Source of the DNA: Rathayibacter agropyri
Lineage (GTDB): Bacteria; Actinomycetota; Actinomycetes; Actinomycetales; Microbacteriaceae
Length of the DNA stretch: 64,000 nt
Reading direction: 5' to 3'
Assembly: GCF_013249015.1 (NCBI RefSeq)
Contig: NZ_JABRPL010000002.1
Location: 310,001 to 374,000, forward strand
This document shows, in pieces, positions 57,330-64,000 of this stretch (positions within the stretch are counted from its first letter, which is position 1; the number at the start of each line of letters is the position of its first letter). The translations under genes were made by a program, and so were the position numbers. Below the pieces are notes generated by a model, which saw nothing but the letters and a program-made list of their open reading frames with translations, did no database searches and had not been told where the DNA came from.

Positions 57330-60329
57330 GTGATGCTCCTCATCCTTCTCATCTCGTTCACCCTCGCCGTGATCACCCCGTGGGTCGTTGATCGGTTCGG
57401 CCCGAAGACCTTCTCCGCCCTGGCGCTCGTGCCGGCCGCGACCTTCGTCGCCACCGCGACCGCGCTGCCGACGATCCTCGCTGGCGGCGAGATCCGCGAA
57501 AGCATTCCGTGGATCCCCGCACTCGACATTGCTCTCTCGTTCCGGCTCGACGCGCTGTCGATCGTGCTCGCGCTGGTCGTCAGCGGAGTCGGCGCACTCG
57601 TGCTCGCCTACTGCGCCCGCTACTTCGAGCCCGATGAGCCCTCGCTCGGCCGGTTCGCTGCGCTGCTCTTCGCCTTCGCCGGAGTGATGTATGGCCTCGT
57701 CACCGCCGACGACGTCATCATCCTCTTCGTCTTGTGGGAGGCGACGAGCGTCCTCTCCTACCTCCTGATCGGCCATTACAACGGCCGGAAAGAAAGCCGT
57801 GGAGCAGGGCTTCAGGCGCTGCTCGTCACGACGCTCGGCGGCCTGGCGATGCTGGTCGGGATCATCATCCTGATCGTGCAGGCGGACACGACGAGCCTCT
57901 CGGGGATCGTCGCCGCCGCTCCCTCCGGCCCGCTGGTCTCGGTAGCGCTTGTCCTCGTGCTGCTCGGCGCATTCTCGAAGTCAGCCCTGGTGCCGTTCCA
58001 CTTTTGGTTGCCGGCCGCGATGGCCGCGCCCACACCGGTCAGCGCCTACCTGCACGCCGCCGCGATGGTGAAGGCGGGCATCTACCTCGTCGCACGCCTC
58101 GCGCCCGGCTTCGCCGACGACTCCGTCTGGTTGCCCGTCGTGGTGAGCGTCGGCGTCTGGACGATGCTCGTCGGCGGCTGGCGCTCGCTCCGGCAGTACG
58201 ATCTCAAGCTCGTGCTCGCCTACGGCACGGTCAGCCAGCTCGGCTTCCTCACCGTCGCAGTCGGCTTCGGCTCGCGCGATGCCGCGCTCGCCGGGCTGAC
58301 GCTGTTGATCGGCCACGCCCTCTTCAAGGCCCTGCTCTTTCTCGTGGTCGGGATCGTCGACCATCGCGCGGGCACCCGCGACCTGCGCAAGCTCAGCGGC
58401 CTCGCTCGGCGGGCGCCCGTCCTCGCGGCCGCGGCGCTGATCGGCGTGCTCTCGATGGCGGGCGTCCCGCCGCTGCTCGGGTTCGTGGCGAAGGAGGCGG
58501 TGTTCACCAGCCTGATCTCGGCGAGTGAACAGGGCTCGTTCTGGGCCTGGGTCGCACTGGTCGGACTGGTCATCGGCTCGATTCTCACCGTCGCCTACTC
58601 CGCCCGCTTCTTCTGGGGCGCCTTCGCGCGGAAGAAGGGGCTGGCGGACACCCACCTGCATGCGGAGCCGTGGAGCTTTACCGCCGCTCCGGTGCTGCTC
58701 GCCGCCGCCACCGTGATCGGCGGACTCACCGCCGCCGTGCTCGATCCGCTCGTGGCCGTGTACGCCGACGCGCTCCCGTACGCCGCGCCGGATGCCGACC
58801 CGCAACTGGCTGCGGCCGCCGAAGCCTCGGATCACGGCGGCTACCACCTCGCCCTCTGGCACGGGTTCGAGCCTGCGCTGGGCGTGAGCGCCCTGGGCAT
58901 CGGCGTCGGCCTCCTCCTCTTCGCCAAGCGTGTGGCGGTCGCTCGAGCCCAGTCGCTGCTCCCCCACCTGATCGACTCCGCCGAGGGCTACTGGGCGACC
59001 GTCCGCTCGCTCGACCGCGTCGCCAGCACCGTCACCGAGTTCGTGCAGCGCGGCTCGCTCCCCCGCTACCTCACCGTGATCTTCGCCGTCTTCGTGCTCG
59101 GCGTGGGCGGTGCTGCCGCCCTGAACCGCACCTGGCCGGGCGATCTCGTCTTCTGGGACAGCCCGGGGCAACTTGCGGTCGCGGCCGTGATGATTCTCGC
59201 CGCGGTGCTCTGTGCCCTGGCCCGCAATCGCGTCGCCGCCGTGCTCCTGGCCGGCGCGACGGGCTACGGGATGGTCGCCCTCTTTGCGCTCCAGGGCGCT
59301 CCCGACCTCGCTCTCACCCAGGCCCTCATCGAGACGGTGACCCTGGTGGTTTTCGTCCTCGTGCTGCGCCGCCTCCCCACCAGGATCGCGACGAAGCACC
59401 GGCCGATGCGCAAGCGCCTGCGCGCGGTGATCGGCATCGCTGTCGGGGCCGTCATGGCCCTCGCCGCGACCATCGCCCTGGGGGCCCGCACCGCCACGCC
59501 GATCTCGGCCGAGCTGCCGCGCCTTGCCTACGAGGAGGGCAAGGGCCGCAATATCGTCAACGTCCTCCTCGTCGACATCCGCGCCTGGGACACGATGGGC
59601 GAGATCTCGGTACTGGTCGTGGTCGCGACCGGAGTGGCGAGCCTGATCTTCCTCTCGAGCCGGGCGGGAGGCGCGCCCCGCCTCGAACTGCAGGGCGCGG
59701 GCGACCGCGGCTCCTGGCTCGTCGCCGGCCGCACCCTCCGCCCCGAGAACCGCTCGATCGTGCTCGAGGTGCTGGTACGCCTCCTCTTCCACCCCGCGAT
59801 GATCGTCTCGGTCTACCTGCTCTTCACCGGCCACAACACCCCGGGCGGAGGCTTCGCGGGCGGCCTGCTCGCCGGTCTCGCCCTCGTCGCGCGCTACCTC
59901 GCGGGCGGCCGGTTCGAACTGGGCGAGGCCGCTCCGATCGACGCGGGCAAGGTGCTGGGACTGGGCCTCTTCTTCGCCGTCGGCACCGCGGTCTCGTCGC
60001 TGGCCTTCGGGCTCGACGTGCTCGAGTCGAGCTGGCTCGACCTTGAAGTGCCCCTGCTGGGCGAGCTCCACCTCGGCACCTCCACCCTCTTCGACATCGG
60101 GGTGTACCTGATCGTGATCGGCCTCACGCTCGACATCCTGCGCAGCCTCGGCGGCGAGGTCGACCGCCACGGCGAGGAAGCCGAGAACGGCGCACCCTCG
60201 GGCGACGGCGTCACCCACTCCATCAGCAGCACGCCCGGCCCCGCGGTGGGCACGGTCGACGGCCTCGAGACGACGCTCCCCACGGGCTCCACCGTCGTGG
60301 GCGGACCGGGCAGGGGGAACGGCGTATGA
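57330..60329 (+). CDS. mrpA: Na+/H+ antiporter subunit A, fused with subunit B
   Basis: A 999-residue membrane protein, the largest Mrp subunit. The N-terminal two-thirds are complex-I ND5-like (ADDVIILFVLWEATSVLSYL, KSALVPFHFWLPAAMAAPTP followed by VSAYLHAAAMVKAGIYLVAR, with the conserved Lys and His/Pro helix), followed by an MrpA C-terminal part, and the last about 170 residues form an MrpB domain (LVRLLFHPAMIVSVYLLFTG, then HNTPGGGFAGGLLAGLALVA). A separate mrpB gene is accordingly absent. GTG 57330 (or ATG 57333) follows AGAGGA. The complex exports Na+ in exchange for protons and supports alkali and salt tolerance. Confidence 0.95.
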   Translation: MMLLILLISFTLAVITPWVVDRFGPKTFSALALVPAATFVATATALPTILAGGEIRESIPWIPALDIALSFRLDALSIVLALVVSGVGALVLAYCARYFEPDEPSLGRFAALLFAFAGVMYGLVTADDVIILFVLWEATSVLSYLLIGHYNGRKESRGAGLQALLVTTLGGLAMLVGIIILIVQADTTSLSGIVAAAPSGPLVSVALVLVLLGAFSKSALVPFHFWLPAAMAAPTPVSAYLHAAAMVKAGIYLVARLAPGFADDSVWLPVVVSVGVWTMLVGGWRSLRQYDLKLVLAYGTVSQLGFLTVAVGFGSRDAALAGLTLLIGHALFKALLFLVVGIVDHRAGTRDLRKLSGLARRAPVLAAAALIGVLSMAGVPPLLGFVAKEAVFTSLISASEQGSFWAWVALVGLVIGSILTVAYSARFFWGAFARKKGLADTHLHAEPWSFTAAPVLLAAATVIGGLTAAVLDPLVAVYADALPYAAPDADPQLAAAAEASDHGGYHLALWHGFEPALGVSALGIGVGLLLFAKRVAVARAQSLLPHLIDSAEGYWATVRSLDRVASTVTEFVQRGSLPRYLTVIFAVFVLGVGGAAALNRTWPGDLVFWDSPGQLAVAAVMILAAVLCALARNRVAAVLLAGATGYGMVALFALQGAPDLALTQALIETVTLVVFVLVLRRLPTRIATKHRPMRKRLRAVIGIAVGAVMALAATIALGARTATPISAELPRLAYEEGKGRNIVNVLLVDIRAWDTMGEISVLVVVATGVASLIFLSSRAGGAPRLELQGAGDRGSWLVAGRTLRPENRSIVLEVLVRLLFHPAMIVSVYLLFTGHNTPGGGFAGGLLAGLALVARYLAGGRFELGEAAPIDAGKVLGLGLFFAVGTAVSSLAFGLDVLESSWLDLEVPLLGELHLGTSTLFDIGVYLIVIGLTLDILRSLGGEVDRHGEEAENGAPSGDGVTHSISSTPGPAVGTVDGLETTLPTGSTVVGGPGRGNGV

Positions 60330-60826
60330 GCATCACCGTCGTCCTCGTCATCGTGATGGCGGTGATGTACGCCGCGGGCGTCTACCACATGCTCGAACGG
60401 AGCCTGACCCGTATCCTGATCGGCTTCCTGCTCGTCGGGAACGCGACCAACATCCTCATTCTGCTGATGGCCGGCCGCTCGGGCGTCGCCCCGTTCGTCA
60501 CCGACGACGGCCGCTCCTACGAGCAGATCGCCGCCGAGATGGCCGATCCGCTGCCGCAGGCGCTCATCCTGACGGCGATCGTGATCACGTTCGGCGTCTC
60601 GGCCTTCCTGCTCGCCATGATCTACCGGCGCTGGCGACTTGCGAACGCCGACCAGGTCGAGGACGACGAGACCGACACATCCGTCCGCGAAGACGCGGCG
60701 GGCATCTCGGCGCAGACCACGGCAGACGACCGTGCGCTGGACGTCTTGCTCGAATCCAGCGACGAGGGTACCGCCGCCAAGCACGGCGAAAGCGCCATGA
60801 CCGACGACAGGAAGGAGGACCGATGA
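60326..60826 (+). CDS. mrpC: Na+/H+ antiporter subunit C
   Basis: A 166-residue NuoK-like subunit with three membrane helices (VVLVIVMAVMYAAGVYHMLE, ILIGFLLVGNATNILILLMA, ALILTAIVITFGVSAFLLAM). The acidic tail from about 118 is longer than in Bacillus MrpC and looks unstructured. It overlaps mrpA by 4 nt and mrpD by 4 nt. Confidence 0.95.
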   Translation: MSITVVLVIVMAVMYAAGVYHMLERSLTRILIGFLLVGNATNILILLMAGRSGVAPFVTDDGRSYEQIAAEMADPLPQALILTAIVITFGVSAFLLAMIYRRWRLANADQVEDDETDTSVREDAAGISAQTTADDRALDVLLESSDEGTAAKHGESAMTDDRKEDR

Positions 60827-62418
60827 ACGCCCTGATCCCGCTCGTCGTGACCCTCCCCCTCCTGGGAGCGGCCGTCGCACTCATCCTCGGTCGCCACCGG
60901 CGCGCGCAGATCACCGTCAACATCGCGACGCTCTCGAGCGTGCTGGTGATCTCCTCGGTGCTGCTCGTGCTCGTTCTGACAGGCGACGAGGGCGGCAGCG
61001 CTGTTTACGTGGGTGGCTGGGAGCCGCCGTGGGGCATCGTGCTGGTCGTCGATCCGCTCGCCGCCCTGATGCTGGTGATCACCTCGATCACGCTGCTCGG
61101 CGTCCTGCTCTTCTCGGTCGGCCAGGGTCTCGTCGATGGCAACCGGGAGACGCCGGTCACGATCTTCCACCCGACCTACCTGATCCTCTCGGCGGGCATC
61201 CTCAACGCCTTCGTCGCGGGCGACCTCTTCAACCTCTACGTCGGCTTCGAGATCCTGCTCGCAGCGAGCTACGTGCTGATCACGCTCGGCGGAACGGCGC
61301 CGCGGATCCGGGCGGGCACGACCTACGTGGTCGTCAGCCTGGTCTCGAGCGTGTTCTTCCTCTCGGCGATCGGCCTGCTCTACGGCGCGACCGGCACGGT
61401 CAACATGGCGCAGCTCTCGATCCGCATCGCCGAGTTGCCGGCCGATGTGCAGCTGGTGCTGCACGTGGTGCTGCTCCTGGGCTTCGGGATCAAGGCGGCC
61501 GTGTTCCCGCTGTCGTTCTGGCTCCCGGACTCCTACCCCACCGCGCCCGCGCCGGTTACCGCCGTCTTCGCGGGACTGCTCACGAAGGTCGGCGTCTACG
61601 CGCTGATCCGCACCGAGACTCTGCTGTTTCCGGGCGGGCGGCTGAGCGACGTGCTGATGGTGCTCGCGCTGCTGACGCTGATCGTGGGCATCCTCGGCGC
61701 GGTCGCGCAAGCCGACATCAAGCGGATGCTGTCGTTCACCCTGGTCTCGCACATCGGCTACATGGTCTTCGGGATCGCGGTCGGCACACCGGCCGGCTAC
61801 GCGGCCACGATCTTCTACGTCATCCACCACATCACGGTGCAGACGACCCTGTTCCTCGCGACCGGCCTGATCGAGCGCGTCGGCGGCACCACGTCGATCC
61901 TGCGCCTCGGCGGGCTGCTCAAGGCCTCGCCGCTGCTCGCCCTGCTCTACTTCATCCCGGCGATGAACCTCGGCGGCATCCCGCCGTTCACCGGTTTCCT
62001 CGGCAAGGTCGGGCTCTTCGTCGCCGGCACGGAGTCGGCCGTCGACCACCCGTCATGGCTGATCTGGGCCGTCATCGCGGCCGGCGCCGTGACATCGCTG
62101 CTCACCCTCTACGCCGTCGCCCGCGTGTGGAACATGGCGTTCTGGCGCCGACAGGAGGAAGTGCCCGGCTATGAGTCGCCCCTGATCGACCAGCTCCAGG
62201 AGGACCCGCACGACACGGGCAGCATCCGCACCCGTCACTCCCCGCCGATGATGGTGTTCGCGACTGCCGGCATGGTCGTGGTCGGCGTCGCGCTCACCGT
62301 CGGCGCCGGTCCGCTCTACGACGCGAGCGAGCACGCCGCGAGCGCCGTCGCCGATCCCGCGACCTATATCGCGACCGTCTTTCGTGACTCGTCCTTCGGA
62401 GAGGAGGGTCCCCGATGA
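60823..62418 (+). CDS. mrpD: Na+/H+ antiporter subunit D
   Basis: A 531-residue ND2/ND4-like antiporter subunit, about 14 helices: LYVGFEILLAASYVLITLGG with the conserved Glu, GIKAAVFPLSFWLPDSYPTA with the key Lys and broken helix, then VFAGLLTKVGVYALIR with the second Lys, and FTLVSHIGYMVFGIAVGTPA. It is translationally coupled on both sides (4-nt overlaps) in the order A-C-D-E-F-G. Confidence 0.95.
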   Translation: MNALIPLVVTLPLLGAAVALILGRHRRAQITVNIATLSSVLVISSVLLVLVLTGDEGGSAVYVGGWEPPWGIVLVVDPLAALMLVITSITLLGVLLFSVGQGLVDGNRETPVTIFHPTYLILSAGILNAFVAGDLFNLYVGFEILLAASYVLITLGGTAPRIRAGTTYVVVSLVSSVFFLSAIGLLYGATGTVNMAQLSIRIAELPADVQLVLHVVLLLGFGIKAAVFPLSFWLPDSYPTAPAPVTAVFAGLLTKVGVYALIRTETLLFPGGRLSDVLMVLALLTLIVGILGAVAQADIKRMLSFTLVSHIGYMVFGIAVGTPAGYAATIFYVIHHITVQTTLFLATGLIERVGGTTSILRLGGLLKASPLLALLYFIPAMNLGGIPPFTGFLGKVGLFVAGTESAVDHPSWLIWAVIAAGAVTSLLTLYAVARVWNMAFWRRQEEVPGYESPLIDQLQEDPHDTGSIRTRHSPPMMVFATAGMVVVGVALTVGAGPLYDASEHAASAVADPATYIATVFRDSSFGEEGPR

Positions 62419-62987
62419 GCCCCCGCCGCCGCGTCGACATCTGGAACCGTGTCGCGATGTTCGTGACCCTGGTCGGCATCTGGGTGCTGCTCTGGGACGA
62501 CGTCTCGGTGCTCTCGGTCGTCTCCGGCCTCCTGATCGCCCTGCTCATCACGCGGGTGTTCTATTTGCCGCCGGTCGAGTTCTCGAACCGCGTGAACCCC
62601 TGGTTCGTGCTGGTGTTCCTCCTGCGCCTCCTCTCCGACATCGCGGTGGCGTCGGTCCGGGTGTCCTGGCAGATCCTCACCCTGCCGGTGCCGGTGCACA
62701 ACGCGATCGTCGCCGTACACCTGCGCAGCCGCTCCGAGGGGATGCTCGTCTGGACGACCGAGGCTGTCTCGCTTGTGCCGGGATCGCTCGTGATCGATGT
62801 CGACCCGCAGCAGAACGTGCTCTACCTGCACGTGCTCGGTGTCGTGCACGATGAGGGCGAGCGGATCGAGGACGTGCGCCTCACGGTCCTGCGGACGGAG
62901 GCGCGCATTGTCCGCGCCATCGGCTCCCGAGACGACGTGCGGCGCGTCAACCAGCCGCTCGAGGCCGGGGCGGGGGCGGTCCGATGA
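62415..62987 (+). CDS. mrpE: Na+/H+ antiporter subunit E
   Basis: A 190-residue subunit with two to three N-terminal helices (VSVLSVVSGLLIALLITRVF and FVLVFLLRLLSDIAVASVRV) and a cytosolic MrpE domain (AIVAVHLRSRSEGMLVWTTE, VSLVPGSLVIDVDPQQNVLY, LHVLGV). Length and layout fit the family. 4-nt overlaps tie it to D and F. Confidence 0.95.
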   Translation: MSPRRRVDIWNRVAMFVTLVGIWVLLWDDVSVLSVVSGLLIALLITRVFYLPPVEFSNRVNPWFVLVFLLRLLSDIAVASVRVSWQILTLPVPVHNAIVAVHLRSRSEGMLVWTTEAVSLVPGSLVIDVDPQQNVLYLHVLGVVHDEGERIEDVRLTVLRTEARIVRAIGSRDDVRRVNQPLEAGAGAVR

Positions 62988-63250
62988 TCGGCTGGCTCGT
63001 CTGGATCCTGGTGCCCGTGTTCGGGGTCGCCTGCCTGCTCGCGCTCGTGCGCATCCTCCGCGGCCCCTCGGTGCTCGACCGTGTCGTCGCCGCCGACGTG
63101 CTCGTCGCGACGATCATCTGCGGGATCGGCGCCGAGATGGCTATCAACCACCACGCAGGCACTCTGCCCGTGGCTCTGGGGCTCGCGTTGTTCGCCGTCT
63201 TCGGCTCGATCAGCGTGGCCAAATTCATGGCGAATCGCGAAGAGGACTGA
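62984..63250 (+). CDS. mrpF: Na+/H+ antiporter subunit F
   Basis: An 88-residue subunit with three membrane helices and the family's short central motif (LVRILRGPSVLDRVVAADVL followed by VATIICGIGAEM). It overlaps mrpE by 4 nt and ends 1 nt before mrpG. Confidence 0.95.
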   Translation: MIGWLVWILVPVFGVACLLALVRILRGPSVLDRVVAADVLVATIICGIGAEMAINHHAGTLPVALGLALFAVFGSISVAKFMANREED

Positions 63251-63251
63251 T

Positions 63252-63605
63252 ATGGACCTGTTCTTCGACATTCTCACCGCCGTGCTGCTGATCGTCGGCG
63301 CACTGCTGTCCCTCGTTGCAGCCATCGGCCTGCTCCGTTTCGACGACCTCCTCTCGCGGATGCACGCCGGTACGAAGCCGCAGGTGCTCGGTCTGATCTG
63401 CGTGATGCTCGCCGTGGCCATCCGCAATCCCGGCTTCGCCGCGGCCGGCACGATCGTGCTCGTGATCGGCTTCCAACTGCTCACCGTGCCGGTCTCGGCG
63501 CACATGGTCGGCCGGGCGGGGTACCGGGCCGAGTCCGTCTCGCCGGGGTTCCTCGTCGTCGACGAACTCGCAGACGCGGTCAACCGCGCCGACGAGCAAG
63601 ACTAA
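63252..63605 (+). CDS. mrpG: Na+/H+ antiporter subunit G
   Basis: A 117-residue subunit: [20 protein letters not shown] followed by [18 protein letters not shown], the MrpG/MnhG signature, then two more helices and a charged tail. ATG 63252 has GAGGA upstream and follows the mrpF stop directly. It ends the antiporter operon. Confidence 0.95.
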   Translation: MDLFFDILTAVLLIVGALLSLVAAIGLLRFDDLLSRMHAGTKPQVLGLICVMLAVAIRNPGFAAAGTIVLVIGFQLLTVPVSAHMVGRAGYRAESVSPGFLVVDELADAVNRADEQD

Positions 63606-63671
63606 AAGCCCGGATTGTCGCTTGCACCGTCGCGTGCGCACATCCCCATCCCGGCGGACCCGCCCGCTCTC

Positions 63672-63677
63672 TAAGCT
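63672..63677 (+). promoter_or_regulatory. -10 box of a leaderless promoter
   Basis: TAAGCT lies 7 nt before ATG 63685 with no ribosome site, so the glucosidase gene has its own promoter. Confidence 0.6.
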
Positions 63678-63684
63678 CGATGCC

Positions 63685-64000
63685 ATGACAGTGGACTCCG
63701 CCCTTTCCGACGCGCCAGAGAACTCCCCCCGCCCCTCCCGAGAGGTAGGCGGCCGCCCGAAAGCCGAGTGGTGGCGCACCGCCGTGATCTACCAGATCTT
63801 CCCCCGCTCATTCGCCGACGGCGACGGAGACGGCCTCGGCGATCTGCCCGGCATCACCTCGCGGCTCGACAGCCTGGCCGAGTTGGGCATCGATGCCGTC
63901 TGGCTCTCGCCCTTCATGACCTCGCCGCAGAACGACGCCGGGTACGACGTCGCCGACTACTGCGACGTCGATCCGATCTTCGGCACCCTCGCGGACTTCG
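63685..64000 (+). CDS. GH13 alpha-glucosidase (5' part, cut by window edge)
   Basis: The first 105 residues of an alpha-amylase-family enzyme: [20 protein letters not shown] followed by [20 protein letters not shown] and [20 protein letters not shown] with [17 protein letters not shown], the N-terminal barrel strand and conserved region I precursor of oligo-1,6-glucosidase/alpha-glucosidase types. The catalytic residues lie beyond the window. About 25 extra residues precede the domain. It may use the sugars brought in by the Agl-type importer at 10.6-14.2 kb (inference). Confidence 0.92.
   Translation, partial: MTVDSALSDAPENSPRPSREVGGRPKAEWWRTAVIYQIFPRSFADGDGDGLGDLPGITSRLDSLAELGIDAVWLSPFMTSPQNDAGYDVADYCDVDPIFGTLADF

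Overview
The window is high-GC, gene-dense chromosomal DNA from an actinobacterium, most likely a member of the Microbacteriaceae (Rathayibacter/Clavibacter/Curtobacterium-like; the genus is inference). The reasons are the order tRNA-Trp, secE, nusG, rplK, rplA, a NusG with a long acidic N-terminal extension, frequent GTG starts, many 4-nt start/stop overlaps, and a recurrent promoter type in which a TANNNT -10 box sits 6-7 nt before the start codon (leaderless mRNAs). I see no rRNA, insertion sequence, prophage or CRISPR array.

Layout. 1-7.5 kb: transsulfuration genes (metB, cut by the window edge, and cbs), a divergent Nramp-type metal transporter, a DUF3105/DUF305 pair, an Excalibur-domain envelope protein and an ABC exporter. 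7.6-10.3 kb: an accessory patch of small uncharacterised genes, one frameshifted gene, a GNAT remnant and a coupled two-gene unit of unknown function. 10.4-15.6 kb: an alpha-glucoside-type sugar ABC importer with a divergent LacI regulator and visible operators. 15.7-18.4 kb: VOC protein, two MarR regulators and the rplJ-rplL operon, whose leader carries a terminator hairpin. 18.5-21.6 kb: a compact four-gene cassette (acyl-CoA dehydrogenase-like flavoprotein, PIG-L deacetylase, NodS-like methyltransferase, GT2 glycosyltransferase), the best candidate here for an undescribed pathway. 21.7-33.5 kb: stress membrane proteins, oxidoreductases, HAD hydrolase, GntP and APC transporters, a two-component system, an LCP-protein remnant of low GC, and a stand-alone LysR-type effector domain facing a DUF5997 gene.

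33.5-41.1 kb: a sugar/polyol catabolic operon (two Gfo/Idh dehydrogenases and a TIM-barrel isomerase) facing a ROK regulator, then an orphan YqaJ-type nuclease coupled to an alpha/beta hydrolase, and further oxidoreductase and membrane genes. 41.1-47.4 kb: rplA, rplK, nusG, secE, tRNA-Trp, an aspartate-type aminotransferase, murB and two MaoC hot-dog hydratases. 47.5-55.9 kb: an XRE regulator with a DUF6907 gene, an EI24 protein, a fused anthranilate synthase preceded by a Trp-Trp leader peptide and a terminator (transcription attenuation), an ABC-2 exporter with a DesK/DesR-like two-component system, and small envelope/PH-domain proteins. 56.0-64.0 kb: tRNA-Met and tRNA-Thr, a beta-propeller protein, the complete Mrp Na+/H+ antiporter operon (mrpAB fusion, C, D, E, F, G), and the start of a GH13 alpha-glucosidase.

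Functionally the window mixes core translation and cell-wall genes with sugar uptake and turnover (Agl-type importer, GH13 enzyme, Gfo/Idh operon, GntP) and cation homeostasis (MntH, Mrp). All functions are assigned from sequence recognition alone; no database search or folding program was run.
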